Part shown: positions 1-10,826 of the stretch, piece by piece
Numbering within the stretch: the first letter of the stretch is position 1
Layout of the letters: each line of letters starts with the position of its first letter
Assembly (NCBI GenBank): GCA_947172415.1
Contig: OX359194.1
Location: 4,092,001-4,156,000, forward strand
Reading direction: 5' to 3'
Length of the DNA: 64,000 bases
Origin: Chondrosia reniformis
Taxonomy: Eukaryota; Porifera; Demospongiae; Chondrillida; Chondrillidae
Program-made: the position numbers and the translations under genes
Notes under the pieces: generated by a model
Databases searched by the model: none
Told to the model about the DNA's origin: nothing
What the model saw: only the letters and a program-made list of their open reading frames with translations

Positions 1-1524
1 GCACTAGTACCTACAATTAGTAAATAAAACTAGTACATACAACTTGTACGTACCACTACGTAGTATATGCAATTAGTTCTACAACTAGTACATATAACTA
101 GTACATAGAATTAGTATATAGAACGGGAACATAAAACTAATACATACAACTAGTACATACAACCAGTACATACAACTAGTACATACAACTAGTACATACA
201 AGTAGTACATACAACTAGTCCACACAACAAGTACATAAAACTAGTACATACAACTAGTACAAACAACTAGTACATACAACTAGTACTTTCAACTAATACT
301 ACAATTAGTACTTAGAACTAGTACATACAGTTATAACTAGTACATGTAACTAGTACATACAACTAGAACATATGACTAATTCAACAACAAACAAGTACAA
401 ACAACTAGTACATACAACTAGTACATACAACTAGAACATACAACTAGTACTTGGAACTAGTACTACAACTAGTACTTGCAACTAGTACTACAACTAGTAC
501 ATACACATATAACTAGTACATATAAATTGTAGATACATCTAGTACATACAACTAGTACCTACAACTTGTATATATAATTAATACTAGTACATACAACTAG
601 TACATACAACTAGTACATACAACTAATACATACAAGTAGTACATACAAGTAGTACATACAACAAGTACACACAAATATTACATACAACTAGTACTTACAA
701 CTAGTAAAAACAACTAGTACAAGCAACTATAACCTCCCTAGTACCTATTATAAGTAGTTCTAGAACCTATAACTATATATTACATACAACTGGGACACAC
801 AATTGGTACATATAACTAGTACATACTACTAGTACACACAACTAGTACATTAATTAGTTCTGCCACTAGTACATAGAAGTAGTACATAAAACTAGTACAT
901 ACAACTAGTCCATAAAACTACTACATACAACTGATAAAATACTACTAATTAGTAGTAAATACAACTAGTACCTACAACTAGTACATACAACTAGTACATA
1001 CAACTAGTAAAAACAACTAGTACAAGCAACTATAACCTACCTAGTACCTAGTATAACTAGTTCTAGAACCCACAACTATATAGTACATACACCTAGTACA
1101 TACAACTAGTCCATACACCTAGTATATTCAAGTAGTACTTACAACTAGTACACACAACTAGTACATTAAAGTAGTACTACAACTAGTCTATACAACTAGT
1201 ACATAAAACTAGTACTAGATACAACTAGTCCATAGAACTAGTATATATAACTAGTACAAACATCTAGTTACTAGTAAATATATATAACCCGTACATAAAA
1301 CTGGTATATGTTATTAGTACATACAACTAGTACTAGTACATGCAACTAGTACATACAACCAGTACATATAACTATAACCTACCACGTACCTATTATAACT
1401 AGTTCTAGAACCTACAACTATATAGTACATACAGCTGCTACATGCAAGTGGTACATATAACTAACACATACAAATATTACACACAACTAGTACATTAAAT
1501 TATTTCTGCAACTAGTACATAGAA
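1..1524 (-). repeat. 13-bp satellite array, ACTAGTACATACA orientation
   Basis: Degenerate head-to-tail copies of a 13-bp unit fill this stretch. It has a higher-order layer: the phrase CTATAACCTACCTAGTACCT recurs near 730 and 1,030, and variants of it near 1,370 and 1,930. A segment at about 1,371-1,560 is repeated 556 bp downstream. No coding potential: the unit places TAG in each forward frame every 39 bp, and open frames appear only where that codon is mutated. Confidence 0.95.
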
Positions 1525-1560
1525 TATCTTTGGGATGGTACATCCTTCGAATTTTGAGCG
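1525..1560 (-). mobile_element. Penelope-like element terminal fragment
   Basis: Short non-satellite piece whose sequence (TATCTTTGGGATGGTACATC and following bases) matches the terminal region of the PLE copies at 2,081 and 10,680. The rest of the element is missing and satellite resumes directly. It lies in a 556-bp direct duplication with the 2,081 copy, so it is probably a duplicated and truncated version of the same insertion. Confidence 0.7.
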
Positions 1561-2080
1561 ACATGCAACAAGTACTAGGAACTAATTCTACAACTAGTAC
1601 ATAGAACTAGTACATACACATATAACTAGCACATAAAACTGGTACATACAACTAGTTCATACAACTAGTACATAGAATTAGAACATACAACTAGTACTTG
1701 TAACTAGTACTACAACTAGTACATAGAATTAGAACATACAACTAGTACTTGTAACTAGTACTACAACTAGTACATAGAATTAGAACATACAACTAGTACT
1801 TGTAACTAGTACTACAACTAGTACATAGAACTAGAACATATACATATAACTAGAACATATAAATTGTAGATACAAGTAGCTCATACAAGTAGTACATACA
1901 ACTGGTCCATACAACTTGTACATACAACTATAACCTACCACGTACCTATTATAACTAGTTCTAGAACCTACAACTATATAGTTCATACAGCTGCTACATG
2001 CAAGTGTTACATATAACTAACACATACAACTATTACACACAACTAGTACATTAAATTATTCCTGCAACTAGTACATAGAA
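1561..2080 (-). repeat. 13-bp satellite array with a triplicated 51-bp block
   Basis: Satellite as before. Between about 1,665 and 1,830 a block of about 51 bp (four units less one base, containing CATAGAATTAGAACATACAA) is present three times in tandem with almost no differences, which marks a recent local expansion. Confidence 0.93.
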
Positions 2081-2258
2081 TATCTTAGGGATGGTACATC
2101 CTTCGACTTTTGAGCGTTTAAAAATGCAGTTGGTTTTTTCAATTCTTGGTCAAACGTTTCGACCCTGGGGGTCTTCCTCAGTGACTGATCACAAAAGTCG
2201 AAGGATGTACCATCCCAAAGATAAGTTCAACGTAGTTATAAGGAATCCTTATTCTATT
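2081..2258 (-). mobile_element. Penelope-like element fold-back remnant (solo terminal repeat)
   Basis: A 178-bp island made of an inverted repeat: GGATGGTACATCCTTCGACT near 2,089 returns as its complement near 2,195-2,215. The loop carries a hammerhead-like motif on the minus strand. The right end runs into AGGAATCCTTATTCTATT, the same terminus seen at 10,646 and, in a diverged form, at 3,087. PLEs commonly have terminal repeats with partial inverted copies, and this looks like such a terminus without any coding region. Confidence 0.75.
2149..2185 (-). ncRNA. Hammerhead ribozyme motif, PLE type
   Basis: On the minus strand the order is GTCA (stem I), CTGAGGA (the CUGANGA core), one extra A, stem II GACCC/GGGTC with a CCA loop, GAAAC, GTT, then TGAC (stem I partner). 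This fits the hammerhead core with a minimal helix III (AC against GU), a layout reported for PLE hammerheads that are thought to act as dimers. All core bases are present, so this is the best-preserved copy of this type in the window. Activity is inferred, not shown. Confidence 0.6.
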
Positions 2259-3086
2259 AGTACATAGAATTATTACATAAATCTACTACATACAACTAGT
2301 ACATACAACTAGTACATACAACTAGAAGCTAGTACAGACAACTATTACAAACAACTTGTACCTACAACTAGTGAATAAAAGTTGTACTAGTATATACAAG
2401 AAGTACCTACAACTAGTAAATATAACCAGCACTAGAACATACAACTAGTACATACAACTAGTACATACAACTACTACCTACAACTAATACATGCAACTAG
2501 TTACTAGTACATAAAACTACTACATACAACTAGTTAATCGTACATGCAACTAGTACACACAACTAGTTAATCGTACATGCAACTAGTACACACAACTAGG
2601 ACACACAAGCAGTTACAAGTACATGCAACTTGTAAATTGAATTAGTACATACAACTATTACATATAACTAGTACATACAACTAGTACATATAAATAGTAC
2701 TTACTACTACAACATACAACTGGTGTATAAAACTGCTATATAAAACTAGTACATACAAATAATACATGCAACTAATACATACAATTAATACTACAACTAG
2801 CGCAGAGTATTAGTAGATACCCATACAACTAGTACATACAATTGGTACATACAACTAGTACATACAACTAGTACAAAAACTAGTACAAACAACTATAACC
2901 TACTTAGTACCTAGTATAGCTAACGATGGAACTTACAACTATATAGAACATACAGCTAGGACCTACTACTAGTACATACAACTAGTACATGCAGCAAGAA
3001 CATACAATTATTAACTAAAACTAGTAGATATAACTAGTTCATACAACAATTTCCAACAACTAGTACATACAACGAGTACATGCAAT
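2259..3086 (-). repeat. 13-bp satellite array
   Basis: Degenerate ACTAGTACATACA units between two PLE fragments. A higher-order block containing CCTAGTATAGC recurs near 2,890. No genes seen. Confidence 0.93.
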
Positions 3087-3222
3087 AATAGAATAAGGAT
3101 TTCTTCTAACTGCGTCAAACTTATCTTTGTAAAGGTTCATCTTTCCACTTTGGGAGCGTCTAGAGATGCAGTTGTTTCGTTTCTTCTTTCTGCCAAACGT
3201 TTCGACCCTGGGGGTTTTCATC

Positions 3223-3540
3223 TTCACAAAGCAGAGATCACTGAGGAGTATCCTCTCTAGGCCTAAACAACCACAGCCTATCATGGATATAAAAGGTGTC
3301 GTTTACCAGATCCCCAGTTCTAGTTGCCCTGCAGTGTACACTGGAGAAACAGGAAGAACACTGAAAGTCAGGATGGGGGATGTGAACAATGGCTTAGCTG
3401 TTCACTCCCTAAAACTGGCCATCCAATTGAGTGGAGCCAACCAGAGTTGCGGAGAGGGAAGAGAACTGGTATAGAAGAAGAATTAAGGAAACCCTGAAGA
3501 TCCAACAATGTCAGGTGAGAATGAACTTTGATAAAGGAAT
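3223..3540 (+). pseudogene. GIY-YIG endonuclease tail of a Penelope-like element, broken
   Basis: Translation gives KQRSL..., then PKQPQP, MDIKGVVYQIP, AVYTGETGRTLK and, after a change of frame, RRRIKETLKIQQCQVRMNFD. This parallels the better copy at 9,991-10,371 (GVVYLIP...AVYIGGIGRTLKERLAEHKRAV). The GIY and YIG halves are recognisable as GVVY and VYTG. About 30 bp that encode RLAEHKRAV are deleted, and another frame change follows near 3,430-3,470. In PLEs this C-terminal nuclease nicks DNA to prime reverse transcription. The upstream reverse transcriptase is absent, so this copy cannot function alone. Confidence 0.8.
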
Positions 3541-3694
3541 TGTATTGAAAAATGTTTGGAAACCCTCTTTTATGAATACTCCTTTCACTTCTCCTTCCTC
3601 CGGAAATGAGGTAACCGATGACATCACTGATGAGGTAATCGCAAATGGCAGTAAAAGATGCCTATAAATGAAGACACCTTGAAGACTAACATCA

Positions 3695-3731
3695 GTCACT
3701 GAAGAAGACCCCCAGGGTCAAAACGTTTGGC
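3695..3731 (+). ncRNA. Hammerhead-like motif in PLE 3' terminal repeat, degenerate
   Basis: Stem I GTCA/TGGC (one wobble), core CTGAAGA, stem II GACCC/GGGTC, then AAAAC where GAAAC is expected, then GTT. The G12 equivalent is lost, which should abolish self-cleavage. Position and order match the motif at 2,149-2,185 and 11,284-11,320. Confidence 0.5.
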
Positions 3732-3801
3732 AGAAAGAAGAAACGAAAAAAACTGCTTCTCTTGACGCTCCCAAAGTCGAAAGATGAACCTTTACAAAGA
3801 T

Positions 3802-6800
3802 GACTACATGCAACTAGTAAATACTACTAATACATACAATTGGTTACTAGTACATAAAACTACTACATACAACTAGTTAATCGTACATTCAACTAGTACA
3901 TACAACTAGTACACACAACCAGTTACAAGTACATGCAACTTGTAAATAGAAGTAGTACATACAATTAGTGCATACAACTAGTACATACAACCAGATCTAA
4001 CAACTAGTACATACGACTAGTACATACGACTAGTACATGCAACTAGTACATACAACTAGTACATATAATTAGTACATACAACTAGTTCTACAACTAGGGC
4101 ATAGAACTAGTGCATAAACGATTCCATAAAACTAGAATGTGTCTAACTCTAACCCTAACCCTGGCAATAGTATATAGTAGATTACTAGCATATACAACTA
4201 GTACATACAATTAGTACAGAAAACTGCTACATACCATTAGTACATACAACTAGTACATAAACCTTGTACATGCAACTAGTACAAACAAGTAGTCCTTACA
4301 ACTAGTACACACAACTAGTACATATAACTAGTACATACAACTATTACAAACAACTAGTACATACAACTCTTACTTACCTAGTATTGCTAGTTCTAGAACC
4401 TACAACAATATAGTACGTAGAGCTAATAAATACAACTGGAACATATAACTAGTACATACAACTAGTACATATACTTAGTACATACACATATCACTAGTAC
4501 ATATAAATAGTACATACAACTAGTACATATAACTAGTACATATAACTGGTACCTCCAACTAGTACCTAAAATAGTAAATATAACTTGTACTAGTACATTC
4601 AACTAGTACCTACAACAAGTAAATGAAGCCAGTTCTAGTACATACAACTAGATCATAATACTTGAACATTAAACTAGTACATACAACTTGTTACCAGTAC
4701 ATACAATTAGTATATACAACTAGTACAATCAACAAGTACATACAACTAGTCCTACAACTAGTACATACAACTAGTAACTAAAACTTGTATTTAAAACTAG
4801 TACACACAACAATTACAAACAAGTAATACATACACCTAGTACAAGCAACTAGTATATACACCTAGTACACACAACTAGTACATATAAATAGAACACTCAA
4901 CTACCACATAAAACTAGCACATACACAAAAACTAGTACATAACTAATATATATAACGAGTCATAACGCTAGTACATAAACTTAGTTCTTAAAACTACTAC
5001 ATACAACTAGTATATGCAAGTAGTATGTACGACTAGTAAATTTAATTAGAACTAGAAAATACCCCTAGTACATACAACTAGTTCATACAATAAGTATATT
5101 CAACTAGTACATAAAACTAGTATATACAACTAGTATATAAAACTAGTACATACAACTAGTACATTTAAGTAGTACTTAAAAGTAGTACACACAACTAGTA
5201 CGTTAAACTAGGACTACAACTAATACATAGAACTAGTACATAAAACTAGTATATCCATACAACTAGTACATAGAGCCAATAAATACAACTAGTACTAGAT
5301 ACAACTAATACATTTAACTAGTACCTGCATCCAGTTAATGTAACCAGTACAAACAACTAGTACACACAATTTGTTACTAGTACCTACAACTAGTATATAT
5401 AGCTAGTACATACAACTAGTACATACAAGTAGTACATATAACTAGAACACACAACTACCACATATAACTAACACATACAAAATAACTAGTACATACAACT
5501 AGTACATACAATGGATACATACAACGAATACATACAACTAGTACATACAACTAGTACATTCAACTAGTACATTTAGGTACTACTTATAACTAGTACACCC
5601 AACTAGTACATTAAACCAGGACATATAACCAATACATACAACTAGTACATTTCAATAGTAAATATAACTTGTACTTGTACATTCAACTAGCACCTACAAC
5701 TACTAAATGTAACCAGTTCTTGTACATACAACTAGTACATACAACTTGTACAGACAACTGATACATACAATTTGGTACAAGTACATACAACTAGTATCTA
5801 TAGTTAGTACTAACAACTAGTATATACAAAGAGTTACTAGTACATACTACTAGTACATAGAACTACTACATAGAACAATTACATAACACTAGACCATACA
5901 ACAAATACATACAAAAATAATTATATAGAACATATAAATAGTTCCTACAACTAGTACATACAACTAGTACATAACTAGTACATACAACTAGTACATAAAA
6001 CGAGTACATGCAACTAGTACATACAACAAGTACATTCAACTAGTAGATTCAAGTACTACTTACAACTAGTACACACGTCTAGTACATTGAACTAGTACTA
6101 CCACTAATGCATAGAACTAGTACATAAAACTAGTATATACATACAACTAGTACATTCAAGTACTACTGCCAACTAGTACACCCAACTAGTACATTAAACT
6201 AGTACATATAAATATATACAATTAGGACGTAAAAGTTCTACCTGCAACTAGTGAATAAAACTAGTACTAGTACTCACACCTGGTACATACAACTAATACA
6301 TACAACTAGTACATACAACTAGTTCATACAAGTAGTACTTACAGCTATAACACACAACTAGGACATACAACTAGTATACACAACTATTACATTAAACTAG
6401 TACTACAAAGAGTATATAGAACTGGTACGTAAAGCTAGTACATACAACTAGTACATACAACTAGCACATACGCTAGTACCTACAACTAGGAAATATAACC
6501 AGTACTAATACATAAAATTAGTACATACAACTAGTACAAACAACTAGTCATTACAACTAGTACATAAAACTTTTGCAACTAGTACATAGAACTAGCACAT
6601 AAAACTACTACATACAACTAGTACATACAACTAATACATACAACAAGTACTTGGAACTAATACTACAACTAGTGTGTAGTACTAGTAGTTACCCATACAA
6701 CTATATAGTACATACAACTGGTCCATACAATTAGTATATACCTAGTAGATACAACTTGTAGATACAATTAGTACATACAATTAGTTCATAAAACTACTAC

Positions 6801-7067
6801 ATACAAATAGTACATACAAATAGTACAAACAACTAGTACATACAACTAGTACATGCAACTAGTACCTACAATTAGGAAATATAACTGGTACAATTACATT
6901 TAACTGGTTCATATAACATGTACTTACAATTAGTGCATACAACTAGTACATCAAACTAGTTCACACAACTACTACATACAAGTAATACGTACTACTAGTC
7001 CACACAACTAATACATATAACTAGTACAAAAAACTAGTACAAACAACTATAGCCTACCTAGTACCTA
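3802..7067 (-). repeat. 13-bp satellite array, left arm of an inverted duplication
   Basis: Continuous degenerate ACTAGTACATACA units. The segment about 3,990-5,050 matches the reverse complement of 16,490-17,440 plus 19,790-19,870. Shared landmarks are a telomere-like stretch, AGATCTAACAACTAG near 3,993, and ACTACTACATACAACTAGTA near 4,993. No genes seen. Confidence 0.93.
4144..4162 (-). repeat. Interstitial telomere-like repeat (CCCTAA-type)
   Basis: Three degenerate CTAACCCT-type units embedded in satellite. The inverted partner is at 17,354-17,372. Too short to be a functional telomere, but a useful landmark for the inverted duplication. Confidence 0.7.
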
Positions 7068-7346
7068 TAGTGCATTTCACCATAAAATTGCAGAAATGTA
7101 AAGTTCCTTAAAAGTGTTATTCTTTTAAAGCGCTTTGATAACTTTATATCAAAAGAAAGAGCAGTTAACAGGCTCAAACCTGTTGTAATCGGAATTTTAA
7201 TATCATACTCACAAAAGGAGATATTAACTATTTTATAATAACCAATCAGATTAGTAGCTTTTGTAAATTTTGCATAATTAATTAGACCACAAACTAGGTA
7301 ACATGCAAGCTTCATGGGTTTCCTTGGACACAAACATGGCTAACTC

Positions 7347-7354
7347 TATAAATA
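7347..7354 (+). promoter_or_regulatory. TATA-box-like element
   Basis: TATAAATA lies about 120 bp upstream of the ATG at 7,473, inside the transposon fragment. It could be the core promoter of the element's ORF. Only a sequence match, with no independent support. Confidence 0.35.
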
Positions 7355-7472
7355 GAAGCAACTCCCACCAACACTTGCTTTTTTGCTGCACACAAGCCTC
7401 CAAAGCTAAAAACGCTTTGTTTAACAGTGCAACCAATATTTTAAAGTGTTACACAACTCTTTAAAGTATAAT

Positions 7473-7838
7473 ATGTCCAATGAATATCAAAATATTACTG
7501 AAGAAAGAAGAGTCTATGACGACCGTTTACCGATCCACATGGATTCTGCCAATTTACAGGACAATCAGGAGAGCAGCAAGTCTAATAATACTATGGAATG
7601 TTTACCAATAGCAACCTCTAAGTAGCCTTATTGGAGAAAGAAAAAACGTTCTGAAGCAAGGGTGGTAGCAGCCTCCAAACGTTGGGCCCCAGTATCACAA
7701 ATTTTTCATCCCCAAGGATTAACTACAGGTAGGCAAGGATACAACAACACTAGTACAGTAACGTATACCATTTTATAATTTTCAGGAAGTTCTCAAGAGC
7801 CACTTAGCATTACGAATATATATATTAAATCCCAATGA
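7473..7838 (+). pseudogene. Transposon ORF, two exons with a 57-bp intron, in-frame stop; unknown function
   Basis: From the ATG at 7,473, 50 codons (MSNEYQNITEERRVYDDRL..., ending LPIATSK) run to a TAG at 7,623. The frame stays open after it for 35 codons (PYWRKKKRSEARVVAASKRW...) up to a good splice donor (ACAG|GTAGGC at 7,728/7,729). A pyrimidine-rich acceptor (TTTTCAG) ends at 7,785, and joining there keeps the frame (GSSQEPLSITN...) to TGA at 7,836-7,838. The open frame on both sides of a single stop, with a frame-preserving intron, suggests a once-coding gene broken by one nonsense change. The middle is rich in Lys/Arg (WRKKKR), which could bind nucleic acid. I do not recognise the family. 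Confidence 0.45.
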
Positions 7839-7844
7839 TGCGGC

Positions 7845-7905
7845 CAAGTAGTTCGAGTTAATTCGGGGGCGGCAGCCCCACGAGTTTTTAAACTCGAACT
7901 ACTTG
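7845..7905. repeat. Short hairpin repeat (CAAGTAGTTCGAGTT family)
   Basis: A 61-bp near-palindrome with arms CAAGTAGTTCGAGTT and AACTCGAACTACTTG and a G/C-rich loop. Diverged relatives sit at about 25,778-25,838, 50,571-50,635 and 58,021-58,094, where they lie about 110-130 bp upstream of a small ORF. Role unknown: a transposon end, a boundary or a structured RNA are all possible. Confidence 0.65.
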
Positions 7906-7910
7906 TTTCA

Positions 7911-7999
7911 GGTAACCCAGCCTGGTATTGAACCAGGGCATCCTCATACCTTGTATCCAGACGATATCATCCGGAACACCATCGGTCTCTTGGGTCACA
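7911..7999 (-). ncRNA. tRNA-like sequence, unit 1
   Basis: On the minus strand an acceptor-like stem (GGTGACCCA-type against TGGGTTACC) encloses a T-arm of five-base stem, seven-base loop and five-base stem (CCTGG TTCAATA CCAGG) with B-box match GGTTCAATACC. The outer stem is less perfect here than in unit 2. The anticodon arm is too long for a normal tRNA. Probably a tRNA-derived repeat. Confidence 0.45.
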
Positions 8000-8157
8000 C
8001 AATATATGTTGTAAATGAAGTCCTATTTATATATCACTCACTTTTGACTCTACATATATATGTAATATATAAGATATATAATATGAATATAAGAAATATG
8101 CAATATATATTATATATAAGATATATAATACGTATATAAAATGTATATTTTTTTTCA

Positions 8158-8246
8158 GGTGACCCAGCCTGGTATTGAACCAGGGCATCCTCGTACCTTG
8201 TATCCAGACGATGTCATCCGTAACACCATCGGTCACGTGGGTCACC
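8158..8246 (-). ncRNA. tRNA-like sequence, unit 2 (best preserved)
   Basis: Minus strand, 89 nt. The ends pair perfectly over nine bases (GGTGACCCA with TGGGTCACC). Near the 3' end is a textbook T-arm: stem CCTGG, loop TTCAATA, stem CCAGG. The 5' part holds an A-box-like TGACCGATGG inside a possible D-arm closed by CGT/ACG. The middle arm (CATC...GATG) spans 28 nt where 17 is normal, so there is no clear anticodon. No T-run terminator follows, an A-run does. A tRNA-derived SINE or tandem pseudogene fits better than a functional tRNA. Confidence 0.5.
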
Positions 8247-8402
8247 CAATATATGTTGTAAATAAAGTTCTATTTATATATCACTCACTTTTGACTTTAC
8301 ATATATATGTAATATATAATATGCCTAGAAGATATAAACAATATATATTATATATAAGATATATAATACATATATAAAATGTCTACCGTTTTTCTTTTTT
8401 CA

Positions 8403-8495
8403 GGTGACCCAGCCTGCATGGTATTGAACCAGGACATCCTCGTACCATGTATCCAGATGATGTCATCCGTAACACCATCCGTCATGTGGGTCACC
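8403..8495 (-). ncRNA. tRNA-like sequence, unit 3 (4-bp insertion)
   Basis: As unit 2, but with GCAT inserted (plus-strand reading) beside the T-arm stem, which weakens it. The nine-base outer stem is kept. The same insertion in unit 4 shows they arose by local duplication. Confidence 0.4.
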
Positions 8496-8651
8496 CAATA
8501 TATGTTGTAAATAAAGTTCTATTTATATATCACTCACTTTTGACTTTATATATATATGTAATATATAATATGCCTAGAAGATATAAACAATATATATTAT
8601 ATATAAGATCTATAATACATATATAAGATGTCTACCGTTTTTCCTTTTTCA

Positions 8652-8744
8652 GGTGACCCAGCCTGCATGGTATTGAACCAGGACATCCTCGTACCATGTA
8701 TCCAGACGATGTCATCCGTAACACCATCCGTCATGTGGGTCACC
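8652..8744 (-). ncRNA. tRNA-like sequence, unit 4 (4-bp insertion)
   Basis: Near-identical to unit 3, including the GCAT insertion and the intact outer stem GGTGACCCA/TGGGTCACC. Confidence 0.4.
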
Positions 8745-8898
8745 CAATATATGTTGTAAATGAAGTCTTTTTTTAAATATCACTCATTTTTGACTCTATA
8801 TATATATGTAATATATAAGATATATAATATACATATAAGAATTAAATATAAGATATATAATACATATATAAGATGTATACTTTTTTCTTTTTTCTGGT

Positions 8899-10371
8899 GA
8901 CCCCACAATGAAGATAGAACAGAAGGTAACTGAAGTTCTTAGGTCACTTGAGAAAAAAGGCAAACTCCCCTCTGATTTGAGGAAGAAGGTTCAGAACCAA
9001 AACAGCTCCACACCTCAGCTCTACGGATTACCAAAAATCCACAAGGCCCCTTGAGACCAATTGTTTCCTCCATCAATTCCCCTACCTACAACCTTTCCAG
9101 AGTACCTGGCAGGGGTATTGTCACCGCTATGGGGAAAACTTCTCACTTTTTGCCGGATTCTCATGACTTTGTCAAGAAGATCAGGGAATGGATGTGAACA
9201 CCGAAGATAAATTGATCAGTTTCGATGTAAGGAGCCTATTTACCAAAATACCCATTGATCTATCTCTACAGGTCATCAGGAGATGACTTACGCAAGACCC
9301 TAACTTGGAGCAACGGACACCCTTGGATGTATCCACCATTGCGGATCTTACAGAACTCTGTCTCAGGACAATGTACTTTCTGTACAGTGATGAGTTCCTT
9401 GAGCAGAAGGAAGGGGCAGCCATGGGATCTCCTCTCTCCCTGGTGGTAGCGAACATCTTCATGGAGGAATTCGAAATAGAAGCTCTTCGTGCTGCTGTGA
9501 TAAGGCCTAAGTTGTGGTTGAGATATGCGGATGACACATTTGTCATCTGGAATTATAGTGACGAGCAGCTGGAGGACTTCCTGAGTTTCCTCAATTGAAG
9601 ATATCGCAACATCAAATTTACCATGGAGAAGGAGACCAATGGTTCCTTACCCTTCCTGGATGTGCAAGTAAAGAAGTGCATGGAAAGTTTGGACACATTT
9701 GTGAATAGGAAACCAACACACACAGACAGGTACCTTCACTTTACCTCTCATCACCACCCTAGGGTAAAACCTGGTATCGCACTGTGTCTCAAAGACAGAG
9801 CCGAAAAGATTTGTGAACCAAACTCCAGTAGCTTGGAAAAAGAAAAGGAGCACCTGGAAGGAGTACTTCAAGCTAATGGATACCCTAAACGGGAGGCTCA
9901 CAGACTGCTCAACAGGAGAAGGCAGACTATGGGGAGTGAGGATGAGTGTAAACACAAACTCTTTATTCCATATATAAAGGGCTCAGTGACATGATCGATA
10001 AAAGCTGTAGAAAAATGGGTATCCAGATCATTTTCTCCAAGCAGAGATCACTGAGTACCGTTTTATCCAACCCAAAACAGCCACAACCACCTATGGATTT
10101 CAAGGGTGTAGTTTACCTAATTCCTTGCTCTGAGTGTTCTGCAGTCTACATTGGTGGAATTGGAAGGACCCTGAAAGAGAGATTGGCAGAACACAAACGA
10201 GCAGTCAGGATGGAGGATGTGAACAACGGTATAGCTGTTCACTCCCTCAAGACTGGCCACTCAATTGCCTGGGACAAGGCCAAGATTACACACAGGGATA
10301 CCCTCTGGCAAAGGAGAAAGGTCAAAGAAGCCATCAGGATCCAGAAGAGTCAGGTGAGAATGAATTTAGAT
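8899..10371 (+). pseudogene. Penelope-like element polyprotein (reverse transcriptase + GIY-YIG), decayed
   Basis: Piecing the frames together gives, in order: MKIEQKVTEVL, PQLYGLPKIHK (RT motif 2 of PLEs), PLRPIVSSINSPTYN, SFDVRSLFTKIP (motif A), GAAMGSPLSLVVANIFMEE (motif B), LRYADDTFVIW (catalytic YADD, near 9,520-9,552), NGSLPFLDV, the PLE-typical HFTSHHHPRVKPG, then GVVYLIP...AVYIGGIGRTLKERLAEHKRAV (GIY-YIG nuclease, about 10,108-10,203). The reading is broken by frame changes near 9,053 and 9,190 and by TGA codons near 9,285, 9,596 and 9,990. The N-terminal region is missing. The 3' end stops at the satellite at 10,371 without its terminal repeat. PLEs copy RNA into DNA using a nick made by the GIY-YIG domain. 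This copy is dead. Confidence 0.88.
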
Positions 10372-10645
10372 ATGTACTTCTATGTACTAGTTGTAAAACC
10401 AGTTGCAGAGATATACTTGTTTTATGTACTAGTTGTAGTTCTAGTTGTATGTACTGGTTATGTGGACTAGTTGTATGTACCAGCTGTATGTACTATATAG
10501 TTTTATGTTCTAGTACTAGGTATGCTAGGTATTAGGTAGGTTGTGTGTGTTAGTTGTATGTACTAGTTGTATGTACAAGTTGTATGTACTAGTTGTATGT
10601 ACTGGTTGTATGTACTGGTTGTGTGGACTAGTTTTATGTACTAAT
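10372..10645 (+). repeat. 13-bp satellite, opposite orientation (TGTACTAGTTGTA)
   Basis: A short array in the reverse orientation of everything to its left, squeezed between two PLE pieces. Strings such as VVCTSCMY and LYVLVVCT in translation are satellite read-through, not protein. Confidence 0.92.
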
Positions 10646-10826
10646 AATAGAATATGGATTCCTTATAACTGCGTTGAACTTATCTTTGGGATGGTACATC
10701 CTTCGACTTTTAAGCATATAAAAACGCAGTTGGTTTTCGATTCTTGGTCAATTCTTTGTCAAACCCTGGGGTCTTCCTCAGTGACTGATGGTTGAGTGGA
10801 AGAATAGCCTCTATATATAGAGAACC

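Larger units (their letters stand above)
3087..3801 (+). mobile_element. Penelope-like element, 5'-truncated copy with inverted terminal repeats
   Basis: A 715-bp PLE copy. Its left end (3,087-3,215) is the reverse complement of its right end (about 3,707-3,801): both carry AACGTTT next to the stem GACCC/GGGTC, then TCTTTC-rich sequence, GGGAGCGTC and AAAGGTTCATCTTT. Between them lies a GIY-YIG coding fragment (3,223-3,540) and 3' untranslated sequence. The subfamily differs from the 10,646 copy at many bases but has the same architecture: inverted terminal repeat, endonuclease tail, terminal repeat. Confidence 0.8.
7068..7844 (+). mobile_element. DNA transposon fragment with TAGTGCATTTCA terminus
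   Basis: Non-satellite island starting TAGTGCATTTCA directly after a TA in the satellite. The same first 12 bases, also next to TA, begin the nested element at 17,816, so both belong to one TIR family with TA target duplications. The opposite TIR is not found here, and the island instead runs into a hairpin repeat at 7,845. It holds a TATA-like box, a broken ORF and a short intron-like gap. Superfamily not assigned. Confidence 0.55.
7906..8898. repeat. Tandem array of ~246-bp units, four full and one partial
   Basis: Four units start at 7,911, 8,158, 8,403 and 8,652, with a fifth start at 8,896. Spacings are 247, 245, 249 and 244 bp. Each has a T-rich tract ending in CAG (CTG in the fifth), an 89-93-bp tRNA-like core and an AT-rich tail of TATATATGTAATATATAA type. 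The third and fourth units share a 4-bp GCAT insertion, so they are each other's closest relatives. The fifth is cut after GGTGACCC, where the PLE gene begins. Confidence 0.85.

Noticed and set aside
4144-4162. Chromosome end
   Set aside because: Only about three degenerate telomere-like units, internal to long satellite on both sides.
8158-8246. Functional tRNA gene
   Set aside because: The anticodon arm is too long, no clear anticodon exists, no terminator follows and the unit is in a decaying tandem array.
8141-8377. Repeated protein-coding exon (VTQPGIEPGHPRTLYPDD...)
   Set aside because: The QPGIEPG wording is what a T-arm gives when translated from the opposite strand. The spacers are AT-rich and units carry a frame-breaking 4-bp insertion.
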